The notes under the pieces: model-generated
Database searches by the model: none
What the model saw: the letters and a program-made list of their open reading frames with translations, nothing else
What the model was told of the DNA's origin: nothing
Origin: Rhodanobacter sp. Soil772
GTDB lineage: Bacteria > Pseudomonadota > Gammaproteobacteria > Xanthomonadales > Rhodanobacteraceae
NCBI RefSeq assembly: GCF_001428385.1
Contig: NZ_LMSK01000003.1
Coordinates: 62,001 to 126,000, forward strand
DNA: 64,000 nt
Direction of reading: 5' to 3'
Translations under genes and position numbers: made by a program
In this document: one piece after another, positions 36,455-45,067 of the stretch
Layout: every line of letters begins with the position of its first letter
Numbering within the stretch: the stretch's first letter is position 1

Positions 36455-37357
36455 TCAGTCCTGCTTGCGCACGCGCAGGTCGCCGCTGAAGGTCTCGATG
36501 TTGATCTTGCCGGTACTAGTGCCGAGGCGGACATCCAGCGAGCTGCCGGGGCCGTGTTCGGGCTCCTTTGGTGTGCCGAAATCGCTGCGCAGGTCGCCGC
36601 TGAAACTGCTGGCGTGCAGGCTGGCGGAGGTGTTCGCGGGCAGTTGAAGCTGCACGTCGCCGCTCATGCTGTCGATGCCGATGCTGCCGCCGGCTGCCAG
36701 GGCGCCGGTGATCTGCACATCGCCGGATACCGTGCTGAGAGTGAGCTTCTGCCACGGCCCGCCGTTGGCCTGGATACGGCCGGAGATGGTCTGCAGCTCG
36801 ACGTTGCCGCCCAGCGCCGGGGCCAGGATCTCGCCGCTGACGGTCTGCAGTTCGGCCTGCTCGGCATGCCCTGCCTGCTCGATGCCGCCGCTGACGCTGT
36901 CCACCTTCAGTGAGGGCGTGCGTGCATTGATGCGCGCCTTGCCGCTGACCGTATTGACCTGGATGCCGCCGCCGTCCATGCCGTCGATGACCAGCGGCGC
37001 ACTGATCACGTCGACGTCGAGCGAGGCCGCCGTGGGTACGTGCAGTTCCAGCGTGGTCGGCGCCATCCTGCTGTCGCCGCCCCAGTTGAACCAGCCGGAG
37101 CCGCCTTGCGGCTCGACCTTGATTTCCAGGTTGCCGTTGCTGCCGGTGATTGCCAGCGGCTTGGCGCCGTCGCCGAGCCGGCCACTGACCTGCACCTCGT
37201 TACGGTCCCACGCGATCACGTTCACCGTGCCGGCGATGTTGCTGATGCTGACGTGGGCAGTCGGGGTGGCGTCGTGGCGCAACTGGATCGGCGTGTCGGC
37301 CAGGGCCTGGCCGATGCAGAAGCACAGCAGCAGGGGAAGGTAGCGGGCGGTTTTCAT
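36455..37357 (-). CDS. DUF4097-type adhesin-like repeat protein, exported
   Basis: 300 aa. The N-terminus MKTARYLPLLLCFCIGQALA is a signal peptide. The rest is a chain of short beta-repeats around the pattern VSG.I/V (VNTVSGKARINA, VDSVSGGIEQ, LQTVSGEILA, LQTISGRIQA, LSTVSGDVQI, IDSMSGDVQL, ASSFSGDLRS), which would form a right-handed beta-solenoid. This is typical of the DUF4097/DUF4098 group, whose function is not known. It follows a sigma factor and an anti-sigma-like gene on the same strand, so it may be a target or sensor of that pair. Confidence 0.8.
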   Translation of the reverse strand: MKTARYLPLLLCFCIGQALADTPIQLRHDATPTAHVSISNIAGTVNVIAWDRNEVQVSGRLGDGAKPLAITGSNGNLEIKVEPQGGSGWFNWGGDSRMAPTTLELHVPTAASLDVDVISAPLVIDGMDGGGIQVNTVSGKARINARTPSLKVDSVSGGIEQAGHAEQAELQTVSGEILAPALGGNVELQTISGRIQANGGPWQKLTLSTVSGDVQITGALAAGGSIGIDSMSGDVQLQLPANTSASLHASSFSGDLRSDFGTPKEPEHGPGSSLDVRLGTSTGKINIETFSGDLRVRKQD

Positions 37358-37374
37358 GGTCGTTCCTGGTGGTA

Positions 37375-37830
37375 TCAGCCGGCCTGGTTGGCCAGTTGGC
37401 GCAGTTGCGTCTGTTGCTGTTTGGTGCGGCCGAGCAGGCGTTGCAGTGACGGTGAATCCGGCGCCTGCTGGATCGCCAGCTGCAGTTCCATCCGCGCGGC
37501 GTCCAGTTCGACCGCGGCGCCGGCGAGGCGCGGGTCCGATGGTTTCCAGCTTGCCGGAGCCTTCGCGTTGCCGGCGATCGGCGCGGCTGTCGGTACCTGC
37601 AGCGTGCGCCAGCCGATGCCGCCGGCCAGCAGCAGCGAGGCAGCGAGGCTGGCGGCGGCCAGCCAGCGCCGGCGATGCGTCGACCGGGGCTCGCGCAAGG
37701 CCAGGTTCGCGGGCACTTGCGTGCGCTCGGCGTTGTCCAGTGCGGCGTCGATCGAGGCCCACAGGTCGCGCTGCGGCGTGAGCGGCTGGCGCAGGTCGCG
37801 CATCTGACGGCGCCATTCGAATTCGTTCAT
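37375..37830 (-). CDS. Putative anti-sigma factor, single-pass membrane protein
   Basis: 151 aa. The N-terminal part (MNEFEWRRQMRDLRQPLTPQ) is soluble, a single membrane helix lies near residues 57-72 (WLAAASLAASLLLAGGIGW), and a helical periplasmic tail is rich in Gln. Its start shares four bases (ATGA) with the stop of the upstream ECF sigma factor gene, the usual sign of a sigma/anti-sigma pair. No zinc-finger HxxxCxxC motif is present. The anti-sigma role is inferred from position and topology. Confidence 0.65.
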   Translation of the reverse strand: MNEFEWRRQMRDLRQPLTPQRDLWASIDAALDNAERTQVPANLALREPRSTHRRRWLAAASLAASLLLAGGIGWRTLQVPTAAPIAGNAKAPASWKPSDPRLAGAAVELDAARMELQLAIQQAPDSPSLQRLLGRTKQQQTQLRQLANQAG

Positions 37831-38372
37831 GAGCTTTCTCCCAATACTTTGCGCAGCAGGCCGCGGGCGCGATGCAGTTGCGCTTTCGAGGTGCCGACCG
37901 CCATGCCCAGTTCGTTGCCGATGTCCTCGTGCCGCCAGCCCTCGATATCGTGCAGTACCAGCACGGCGCGGGCGCGTGGCGGCAGCTGGCCGATCGCGCG
38001 TTCCAGTTCCTCGCGTTCGGCGGCGCAGAACGGTGTTTCGCCGGTGTCCGGCAGATGCTCGTCGTCGAGCATGCTGACCGGGTCGGCGCCGCGGGCGCGG
38101 ATGTCCATCAGCGCCACGTTCACCGCGAGCCGGTACAGCCAGGTGCCGAACGCGCTTTCATGGCGGAAGCCGGGCAGTTTCTGCCAGGCGCGGATGAACG
38201 CATCCTGGGTGAGGTCCTCGGCGCGCGCGTGGTCGTAGCCGGCGAGCCGGTACACCGCGCCGTGTACGCGGCCGACGTGCAGCTGGTACAGCCGCTGGAA
38301 TGCGTGGCGATCGCCGGAGGCCGCGGCGCGCACGTCATTGCTGTCGTTCGCTCCCGCTGAGGCAGGCGACAT
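37827..38372 (-). CDS. ECF-type RNA polymerase sigma factor
   Basis: 181 aa. Region 2 (about residues 20-85) has FQRLYQLHVGRVHGAVYRLAG and DLTQDAFIRAWQKL. Region 4 (about 125-175) has QLPPRARAVLVLHDIEGWRHEDI with the helix-turn-helix GNELGMAVGTSKAQLHRAR. It directs RNA polymerase to a small regulon and is presumably held by the coupled membrane protein downstream. ATG 38372 has a TTGGAAG site; longer starts at 38405 and 38471 add unlike residues. Confidence 0.9.
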   Translation of the reverse strand: MSPASAGANDSNDVRAAASGDRHAFQRLYQLHVGRVHGAVYRLAGYDHARAEDLTQDAFIRAWQKLPGFRHESAFGTWLYRLAVNVALMDIRARGADPVSMLDDEHLPDTGETPFCAAEREELERAIGQLPPRARAVLVLHDIEGWRHEDIGNELGMAVGTSKAQLHRARGLLRKVLGESS

Positions 38373-38475
38373 GGAGCTTCCAAGGGCAGGGCAGGCGACG
38401 ATCATCTTGCCAGCTTGGATGCGGCGTTGCGCAAAAGGGTTTGAACAGCCGCCGCAGTGGCGGGCCTGCAAACAT

Positions 38476-38504
38476 CACGGGCAGGTCGTGGCGACCTGCC
38501 CGTG
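38476..38504 (-). terminator. Terminator after pckG
   Basis: A 13-bp perfect stem, CACGGGCAGGTCG (38476-38488) with CGACCTGCCCGTG (38492-38504), and a 3-base loop, 8 bases beyond the pckG stop. On the minus strand it is followed by ATGTTTGC, a poor T-run, so termination may be partial. Confidence 0.6.
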
Positions 38505-38511
38505 AACAGGC

Positions 38512-40296
38512 TCAGGAGGCGACGGCTCCGCGGCGCGACTGGCCGGCTTCGTCGTCCAGCGCCTGGGCCACGCGCTGCTGTTCCTGGCGCAGGCGTTCGG
38601 GCAGGCGTGGGGTAAAGCTCTCGAGGTATTCGCCGATGGCGGCCAACTCGGCCTGCCAGCCTGCGGTGTCCACGTCGAGCAATGCATCGAGCCTGGCGTG
38701 GTCGAGCTGGAGCCCGTCCAGCTTCAGCTCGCCCTCACCGGGCAGGATGCCGATTGGCGTCTCGACGCCGCTCACGCGGCCTTCGGCGCGGTTGATCATC
38801 CACTCCAGCACGCGCAGGTTGTCGCCGAAGCCCGGCCACAGGAATTTGCCGTCGGCGCCCTTGCGGAACCAGTTGACGTGGAAGATCTTCGGCAGCTTCG
38901 CGCCGGGTTGGTCGAACGCCAGCCAGTGCGCGAAGTAGTCGCCGTAGTGGTAGCCGCAGAACGGCTTCATCGCCATCGAGTCGCGACGCAGCACGCCGAC
39001 CGCGCCGGCGGCGGCGGCGGTGGTTTCCGAGCCCATCGCGGCGCCCATCAGCACGCCGTGGGTCCAGTCGCGTGCTTCCATCACCAGCGGCAGCAGCGAC
39101 GGGCGACGGCCGCCGAACACGATCGCGCTGATCGGCACGCCTTGCGCGGCTTCGGCCATCTCGGACCAGGTCGGGCACTGCTTCGCGCTGACCGTGAAGC
39201 GCGAGTTCGGATGCGCGGCCGGGCCGTTGGCCGGGTCGTACGGACGTCCCTGCCAGTCGGTGACCGGGGTGCCGGGCAGGCCTTCCCACCATGGCTGGTT
39301 GTCGGCGGTGACGGCGACGTTGGTGAAGATGGTGTCGTGCGAGATGCTCTTCATGGCATTGTGGTTGGTGGCGTCGCTGGTGCCCGGTGCCACGCCGAAG
39401 AAGCCGGCCTCCGGGTTGATCGCGTACAGCCGTCCATCCGCGCCGGGGCGCATCCAGCAGATGTCGTCGCCGACCGTCCACACCTTCCAGCCATCGCGCA
39501 GGTAGCCTTCCGGCGGAATCAGCATCGACAGGTTGGTCTTGCCGCAGGCGGACGGGAAGGCGGCGGCGACGTAGTGCGTCTCGCCCTGCGGATTCTCGAT
39601 GCCCACGATCAGCATGTGTTCGGCCAGCCAGCCTTCGCTGCGCGCCTGGTTGCTGGCGATGCGCAGCGCGTGGCACTTCTTGCCCAGCAGCGCGTTGCCG
39701 CCGTAGCCGGAGCCGTACGACTTGATCGACAGCTCGGCCGGGAAGTGCATGATCCAGCGGCGTGCGGGATCAAGTTCGCCGACCGAGTGCAGGCCCTTCA
39801 CGAACGAACCTTCGCGCTCGATCCGCACCTGCGCGGCGGCGCCCATGCGGGTCATGATCTTCATGTTGGCGACCACGTAAGGGCTGTCGGTGATCTCGAC
39901 GCCGCAGCGCGCCAGCGGCGAGTCGATCGGGCCCATGCAGTACGGGATCACGTACATGGTGCGGCCTTCCATGCAGCCGTCGAACAGCGCGTCGATCTTC
40001 GCGTGCGCGTCGGCCGGGGCCATCCAGTGATTGTTCGGGCCGGCGTCGTCCTTGTCCGGATGGCAGACCAGGGTCAGTTGCTCGACGCGGGCGACATCGG
40101 AGGGGTGCGAACGGTGCAGGTAGCAGCCCGGATGGGTCTGCTGGTTCAGCTCGATCAGGGTGCCGTCGGCCAGCATCTGTTGCACCAGGGTCCGGTATTC
40201 GGCGTCCGAGCCATCGCACCAGTGAATCTGCGCGGGGCGGGTCAGCGCCGCCGCCTGGTTGACCCACTGTTCGAGCGCTTCCAGCTTGCTGGCCAT
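38512..40296 (-). CDS. pckG: Phosphoenolpyruvate carboxykinase (GTP)
   Basis: 594 aa, the length of the GTP-dependent enzyme. The nucleotide P-loop is AAFPSACGKTNLSML (about residues 240-255). The N-terminal substrate region includes TMYVIPYCMGP, and FPAELSIKSYGSGYGGNALLG and FVSAVRWFRK-type (here HVNWFRKGADGKFLWPGFG) segments are typical. It converts oxaloacetate and GTP to phosphoenolpyruvate, the entry to gluconeogenesis, and suits growth on fatty or organic acids, which fits the nearby fadE operon. The 126 bases upstream contain the terminator of the TetR gene. Confidence 0.97.
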   Translation of the reverse strand: MASKLEALEQWVNQAAALTRPAQIHWCDGSDAEYRTLVQQMLADGTLIELNQQTHPGCYLHRSHPSDVARVEQLTLVCHPDKDDAGPNNHWMAPADAHAKIDALFDGCMEGRTMYVIPYCMGPIDSPLARCGVEITDSPYVVANMKIMTRMGAAAQVRIEREGSFVKGLHSVGELDPARRWIMHFPAELSIKSYGSGYGGNALLGKKCHALRIASNQARSEGWLAEHMLIVGIENPQGETHYVAAAFPSACGKTNLSMLIPPEGYLRDGWKVWTVGDDICWMRPGADGRLYAINPEAGFFGVAPGTSDATNHNAMKSISHDTIFTNVAVTADNQPWWEGLPGTPVTDWQGRPYDPANGPAAHPNSRFTVSAKQCPTWSEMAEAAQGVPISAIVFGGRRPSLLPLVMEARDWTHGVLMGAAMGSETTAAAAGAVGVLRRDSMAMKPFCGYHYGDYFAHWLAFDQPGAKLPKIFHVNWFRKGADGKFLWPGFGDNLRVLEWMINRAEGRVSGVETPIGILPGEGELKLDGLQLDHARLDALLDVDTAGWQAELAAIGEYLESFTPRLPERLRQEQQRVAQALDDEAGQSRRGAVAS

Positions 40297-40373
40297 CGTG
40301 TCCCCTTGAGGTTTTCAGAAAAAGTGATCGGAAACGGTAGTTTGCGGGTACTGGTATTGCAAGGTCCGATGCA

Positions 40374-40400
40374 ACAAAAACGGCGCCAGATGGCGCCGTT
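40374..40400 (-). terminator. Terminator of the TetR gene
   Basis: On the minus strand the stem CGGCGCCA/TGGCGCCG (40381-40388 with 40391-40398) with a 2-base centre is followed by a run of Ts (complement of 40376-40380). It lies between the TetR stop and the pckG start. Confidence 0.8.
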
Positions 40401-40422
40401 CGGGGCTTTTCGGCGGATCCGC

Positions 40423-41001
40423 TCAGGCCGGGATGAGGGTCGTGATCATGTGTTCGACGTAGGCATCGAACTCTTCATGGTTGAGCCGCGGCAGGCCCAG
40501 GGTGAAGTTCAGCTGCAGGAAACCGACGTAGGCGGCATAGGTCAGCCGCGCCCGGTTCAGCGCCTGCGGCGGGGCCAGCCCGGCTTCGCGATAGGCAGTG
40601 GTGAGGAATTCCATCCGCCGCTGCGATACGCGCGCCATCACCGGCACCACCTGCGGATGATCGAGCGCCTTCAGCAGCGCGGCGTATACGCGGTGCGGCT
40701 GCAGTTCGTGCGCAACCCGGCGGAACAGTTCGGGCAGGCGCTTGCGCGGGTCGCTGATCTGTTCGATCTGGCCCAGCACCTCGCGTTCGCCGTACTGCTC
40801 CCAGCGCTCCAGCGCGGCGTGCAGCAGGGCTTCGCGGGTGCGGAAATGCCAGTAGAAACTGCCCTTGGTCACGCCCAGTTGGCGCGCCAGCGCCTCCACG
40901 GCCAGCGCACCGACGCCGTGTTCGGCAATCAGCTGCAGGGCGGCAAGTTCCCAATCCTCCGCCGACAGGCGGGTGCGTTCTGGCTTGCTACTGACATTCA
41001 T
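40423..41001 (-). CDS. TetR family transcriptional regulator
   Basis: 192 aa. The N-terminal helix-turn-helix is LIAEHGVGALAVEALARQLG followed by VTKGSFYWHFRTREALLHA (residues about 25-62), the classic TetR recognition helix. The C-terminal ligand domain is unassigned. It is divergent from a hydrolase-fadE-thioesterase operon, so it likely represses that operon and responds to an acyl-CoA or related ligand. ATG 41001 is supported by the domain start; the frame continues upstream through the divergent promoter without protein character. Confidence 0.9.
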   Translation of the reverse strand: MNVSSKPERTRLSAEDWELAALQLIAEHGVGALAVEALARQLGVTKGSFYWHFRTREALLHAALERWEQYGEREVLGQIEQISDPRKRLPELFRRVAHELQPHRVYAALLKALDHPQVVPVMARVSQRRMEFLTTAYREAGLAPPQALNRARLTYAAYVGFLQLNFTLGLPRLNHEEFDAYVEHMITTLIPA

Positions 41002-41103
41002 GTGCGTATGGTAGCCACACCCTGTGCATTTGTAATGTGTGGCATCCATCCGCCTGAATGTCATGGCAATTTGCTGCCCCGCCGGGGATGCGCCGCGGTG
41101 TGG

Positions 41104-41133
41104 TTGACGGCGCTTGCCGAGGCAATCCATACT
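41104..41133 (+). promoter_or_regulatory. Candidate sigma-70 promoter of the hydrolase-fadE operon
   Basis: TTGACG at 41104-41109 and CATACT at 41128-41133, 18 bases apart, match the -35 and -10 consensus at 5 and 4 positions. Transcription would begin about 7 bases later, at or next to the ATG at 41141, giving a leaderless or nearly leaderless message. The TetR-type regulator encoded divergently could bind here. Confidence 0.4.
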
Positions 41134-41140
41134 CTTCCGT

Positions 41141-42061
41141 ATGGTCAACGATGCCCACGCTTCCCATGCTGTCAGCCGCTTTCCCGTCGCCGACCTGAGT
41201 CTGGCGGTGGAGACGCGTTGCCCCGAAGGCAGCCCGGCGCTGCTGTTCGCGCATGGTTTCGGCCAGACCCGCGGCGCCTGGAACGGCGCAGCCGCGGCGC
41301 TGGCGCAGGCGGGTTGCCGCTGCGTCACGTTCGACACGCGCGGCCATGGCGAAAGCGATCGGGTGCCCGGCGGCGCGGATTCCAAACGTGGCTATCACAT
41401 GGACCAGTTCGCCGACGACCTGCTGCGGCTGGCTGCGGCGCAACCGCAGCCGCCGATCCTGGTGGGCGCCTCGATGGGTGGCCTGCTCGGCATCGTGCTG
41501 GCCGGCGAGGTACGGCCATCGCTGTTCCGCGCCCTGGTGCTGGTCGACATCACGCCGCGCTGGGAAACCGCCGGCGTGGAACGCATCCTCGCCTTCATGC
41601 AGGCGCATCCGGACGGCTTCGCGAACTACGCCGACGCGGCCGAACAGATCGCCGCCTACCTGCCGCAGCGGCGCGAACGCAAGAGCGAGCAGCAGCTGCG
41701 CCCGCTGCTGCGCGAGTGTGCCGACGGCCGCTTGCGCTGGCACTGGGATCCAGCTCTGCTGGCCGGCGACCTGGTGCAGGAAAGCGAGCGCTACCAGCCG
41801 CGCCTGCAAGCCGCCGCGACGAAGATCTCCGTGCCCGTGCTGCTGCTCTCGGGTGCGCGCAGCGACGTGGTGTCGCGCGCCACCGTCGACGAATTCCTGC
41901 AGTTGGTACCGCATGCGCAGCATGTGGAACTGCCGCACGCCACCCACATGGTGGCCGGCGACGCGAATGATGCCTTCACGCGCGAGGTTGTGCGCTTCGT
42001 GCAGAGTCTTGATCCATTACCCGCCGGCCGGCGAGTCGCCGGCGCCGTTCAATCGCAATGA
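41141..42061 (+). CDS. Alpha/beta hydrolase
   Basis: 306 aa from ATG 41141. It has the alpha/beta-hydrolase landmarks: oxyanion-side HGFGQTRGAWNG (about residue 38), DTRGHGESDRV, the nucleophile elbow GASMGG (Ser near residue 110), and a C-terminal His in LPHATHMVAGD. The acid is probably the Asp of GARSDVVSRA. It may cleave an ester or thioester. It is the first gene of a set with an acyl-CoA dehydrogenase (10 bases downstream) and a thioesterase-like gene, so a lipid substrate is likely. There is no ribosome site before 41141; an ATG at 41114 lies within the presumed promoter. Confidence 0.85.
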   Translation: MVNDAHASHAVSRFPVADLSLAVETRCPEGSPALLFAHGFGQTRGAWNGAAAALAQAGCRCVTFDTRGHGESDRVPGGADSKRGYHMDQFADDLLRLAAAQPQPPILVGASMGGLLGIVLAGEVRPSLFRALVLVDITPRWETAGVERILAFMQAHPDGFANYADAAEQIAAYLPQRRERKSEQQLRPLLRECADGRLRWHWDPALLAGDLVQESERYQPRLQAAATKISVPVLLLSGARSDVVSRATVDEFLQLVPHAQHVELPHATHMVAGDANDAFTREVVRFVQSLDPLPAGRRVAGAVQSQ

Positions 42062-42070
42062 GGTGTTGAG

Positions 42071-44521
42071 ATGTCCGTGATACTGACCCTGCTGGCGGCA
42101 TTGATAGCCTCCGGCGCCTGCGCCTATCACCGCAGCAGCCTGCGCACCTGGGCGATCGTCACGATCGTCGCCACGCTGGTGGTGGGGCTGCTGGCTCGTG
42201 CACCGTGGGCCATGGCGATCCTACTGATCGTCGAGCTGGCGATCGCGCTGCCGCTGCTGCTGGTGGACTTTCGCCGCAAGCAGATCAGCCTGCCGCTGCT
42301 GAAGCTGTTCGCCAAGGTCACGCCGAAGCTGTCGGAGACCGAGCAGACCGCGCTGGAAGCCGGCACCGTCGGTTTCGAGGGCGAACTGTTTTCCGGCAAA
42401 CCGGACTGGCACGAACTGCTGAAGCAGCCCAAGCCCGAACTGAGCGTGGAGGAGCAGGCCTTCATGGACGGCCCGGTGGAAGAGCTGTGCGGGATGATCG
42501 ACGACTGGCAGATCACCCACGAACTGGCCGACCTGCCGCCGAACGTTTGGGACTTCATCAAGAAGAACCGCTTCTTCGGCATGATCATCCCGAAGCGGTA
42601 CGGCGGCCTTGAGTTCTCCGCGCTGGCGCATTCGGCGGTGCTGCAGAAACTCAACAGCATGTCGGCCACGGTCGCCTCGACGGTGGCGGTGCCGAACTCG
42701 CTCGGGCCGGCCGAACTGCTGCTGCACTACGGCAGCGACGAGCAGAAAAACCACTATCTGCCGCGCCTGGCGGTGGGCGAGGAAATTCCCTGCTTCGCGC
42801 TGACCGGCCCGTACGCCGGTTCCGACGCCACCTCGATTCCCGATACCGGCATCGTCTGCAAGCAGCTGGTCGACGGCGTCGAGATGCTCGGCATCAGGCT
42901 CACTTTCGACAAGCGCTACATCACGCTGGCGCCGGTCGCCACCGTGGTCGGCCTGGCCTTCCGCATGTTCGATCCCGAGCACCTGCTCGGCGACAAGGAC
43001 GACCTCGGCATCACCCTGGCGCTGCTGCCGCGTTCCACGCCCGGCCTTGAAATCGGGCGCCGCCACTTCCCGTTGAACGTCCCGTTCCAGAACGGCCCGA
43101 TCCGCGGCAAGGACGTGTTCGCGCCGCTGTCGGTGCTGATCGGTGGCCCGCAGATGGCCGGCCACGGCTGGCGCATGCTGGTCGAGTGCCTGTCGGTGGG
43201 CCGCGCGATCTCGCTGCCGTCGAACGCCACTGGCGGCATGCGCGCCTCGGCGCTAGCCACCGGCGCGTACGCGCGCATGCGCAAGCAATTCGGCCTGGCG
43301 GTGGCCCGCTTCGAGGGTGTCGAGGAAGCGCTGGCGCGCATCGGCGGCCTGACCTACGCCACCGCCGCGCTGTCGCGCGCCACCGCGGCGGCGGTCGACC
43401 GCGGCGAGAAGCCGGCGGTACCGTCGGCCATCGCGAAGTACCACGCCACCGAATGGGCGCGGCAGATCGCCGCCGACACCATGGACGTGCACGGCGGCAA
43501 GGCGGTGCAGCTGGGCCCGAGCAACTACGCCGGTCGCGGCTGGTCGGCAGTGCCGATCGCGATCACGGTGGAAGGCGCCAACATCATGACGCGCAGCCTG
43601 ATGATCTTCGGCCAGGGCGCGATCCGCTGCCATCCATATGTGCTGAAGGAAATGCAGGCGCTGTCGATCGCCGACCGCGGCGAGCAGCTGAAGACGTTCG
43701 ACCGGCTGCTGTTCGGCCACATCGGCTTCGGCATCTCCAATGCGGTGCGCAGCTTCGCGATGGGCGTGAGCGGCGCACGCATCGGCGACACCGCCGGCGA
43801 TGCCTATACCCGCCGCTACTACCGCAAGCTCGACCGTTATTCGGCCGCGCTGGCGCTGTGCGCCGACGTGTTTATGGGCGTGCTCGGCGGCAAGCTGAAG
43901 TTCAAGGAGAAGTTGTCGGCGCGCCTGGGCGACGTGCTCAGCTACCTGTACATCGCCAGCAGCATGCTCAAGCAGTATGAGGACAACGGCCGGCCGGAAG
44001 CCGATCGTCCGTTCCTGGCCTGGGGCTTCCACGAGTGCATGTGGCTGATCCAGAACGCGCTGGACGGCGCGATCCGCAACTTCCCGGTGCGCCCGGTGGC
44101 GTGGCTGCTGCGCGCCCTGGTGTTCCCGCTGGGTCGCCGCGAAGTCCCACCGTCCGATCGCCTCGGCCGCCGCGTCGCCGCGCTGCTCACCGCGCCGAAC
44201 GAAGCGCTCGACCGTCTCACCGACTGGGTCTACACCACGCCCACGGCGAACAACACGATCGGCCGCATGAAGGCGCTGCTGCCGGACGTGATCGCCGCCG
44301 AGCCGGTCGATCGCAAGTTCGGCAAGGCGCTGAAGTCCGGCCAGTTCAAATCGCACGACTACCTGGGCCAGCTTGCCGAGGCGCAGCAGGCCGGGGTGGT
44401 TTCGGAAGCCGAGGCCGACCTGCTCAGGCGCGTGCGCGAAGGCGTGTTCGAGTTCATCTCGGTGGACGACTTCGATACCGACGAGATGCGCGCGTTCAAG
44501 ACGCGGGCCGACGCCGCGTAA
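42071..44521 (+). CDS. fadE: Acyl-CoA dehydrogenase, FadE type
   Basis: 816 aa, matching the long membrane-associated FadE class. Two N-terminal hydrophobic helices (residues 1-60) precede the dehydrogenase core. FGMIIPKRYGGLEFSALAHS, CFALTGPYAGSDATSIPD and EGANIMTRSLMIFGQGAIRCHPYVLKE closely match E. coli FadE. It oxidises acyl-CoA to trans-2-enoyl-CoA and passes electrons to EtfAB, whose genes are also in this window. It follows the hydrolase gene after 9 bases and precedes a thioesterase-like gene. Confidence 0.95.
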   Translation: MSVILTLLAALIASGACAYHRSSLRTWAIVTIVATLVVGLLARAPWAMAILLIVELAIALPLLLVDFRRKQISLPLLKLFAKVTPKLSETEQTALEAGTVGFEGELFSGKPDWHELLKQPKPELSVEEQAFMDGPVEELCGMIDDWQITHELADLPPNVWDFIKKNRFFGMIIPKRYGGLEFSALAHSAVLQKLNSMSATVASTVAVPNSLGPAELLLHYGSDEQKNHYLPRLAVGEEIPCFALTGPYAGSDATSIPDTGIVCKQLVDGVEMLGIRLTFDKRYITLAPVATVVGLAFRMFDPEHLLGDKDDLGITLALLPRSTPGLEIGRRHFPLNVPFQNGPIRGKDVFAPLSVLIGGPQMAGHGWRMLVECLSVGRAISLPSNATGGMRASALATGAYARMRKQFGLAVARFEGVEEALARIGGLTYATAALSRATAAAVDRGEKPAVPSAIAKYHATEWARQIAADTMDVHGGKAVQLGPSNYAGRGWSAVPIAITVEGANIMTRSLMIFGQGAIRCHPYVLKEMQALSIADRGEQLKTFDRLLFGHIGFGISNAVRSFAMGVSGARIGDTAGDAYTRRYYRKLDRYSAALALCADVFMGVLGGKLKFKEKLSARLGDVLSYLYIASSMLKQYEDNGRPEADRPFLAWGFHECMWLIQNALDGAIRNFPVRPVAWLLRALVFPLGRREVPPSDRLGRRVAALLTAPNEALDRLTDWVYTTPTANNTIGRMKALLPDVIAAEPVDRKFGKALKSGQFKSHDYLGQLAEAQQAGVVSEAEADLLRRVREGVFEFISVDDFDTDEMRAFKTRADAA

Positions 44522-44524
44522 GTC

Positions 44525-44559
44525 GAACCGACCAGCCCGCTTTGCGGGCCGGTTCTTTT
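44525..44559 (+). terminator. Hairpin with T-run between fadE and the thioesterase gene
   Basis: GCCCGC (44535-44540) pairs with GCGGGC (44544-44549), with an outer AACCG/CGGTT pairing, and is followed by CTTTT. It stands just before the ribosome site of the next gene, so it may act as a partial terminator that lowers expression of the last gene of the operon. Confidence 0.55.
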
Positions 44560-44574
44560 CCCGGAGGACGATCG

Positions 44575-45048
44575 ATGAGCGCCTCGGTGTTGTCGCTGTA
44601 CCGCCGCATCACCTGCTGGCCGGCGGGCCACTGGATATTCTCGCGCCTGGTCTGTTTCAAGGCGCCGTATTTCGCCACCATCGCACCGCGTTTCGTGGCG
44701 CTGGAACCGGGCCGCTGCGAAGTGCGCATCCGCGACCGGCGGCGCGTGCACAACCACATCGGCACCGTGCACGCGATCGCGCTGTGCAACCTGGCCGAAC
44801 TCAGTGCCGGGGTAATGACCGATGCGACCATTCCGGCGGACATGCGCTGGATTCCCAAGGGCATGAGCGTCGAGTACCTGAAGAAGGCGGTGGGCACGCT
44901 GCACGGCACCGCCACGCCCGAGCTGGCCACGCCCGTCTCCGGTGATGGCCACGAGTGGCCGGTCAAGGTGGAGGTGGTGGACGACGCTGGCGAGACGGTG
45001 TTCCGGGCGCGCGTGCTGATGTGGGTGTCGCCGCGCAAGCGCGATTGA
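44575..45048 (+). CDS. DUF4442 (hot-dog fold, thioesterase-like) protein
   Basis: 157 aa. The sequence RVHNHIGTVHAIALCNLAELSAGVM is the DUF4442/PaaI-like hot-dog helix with the conserved HNH..G motif, and the C-terminal strand ETVFRARVLMWVS fits the fold. Such proteins hydrolyse or bind acyl-CoA thioesters. Its place behind fadE supports a fatty-acid role. The ribosome site CCGGAGGAC fixes ATG 44575. The frame is open upstream inside fadE but is not coding there. Confidence 0.82.
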   Translation: MSASVLSLYRRITCWPAGHWIFSRLVCFKAPYFATIAPRFVALEPGRCEVRIRDRRRVHNHIGTVHAIALCNLAELSAGVMTDATIPADMRWIPKGMSVEYLKKAVGTLHGTATPELATPVSGDGHEWPVKVEVVDDAGETVFRARVLMWVSPRKRD

Positions 45049-45067
45049 GCGTGTTGCCTGCGGGCGT

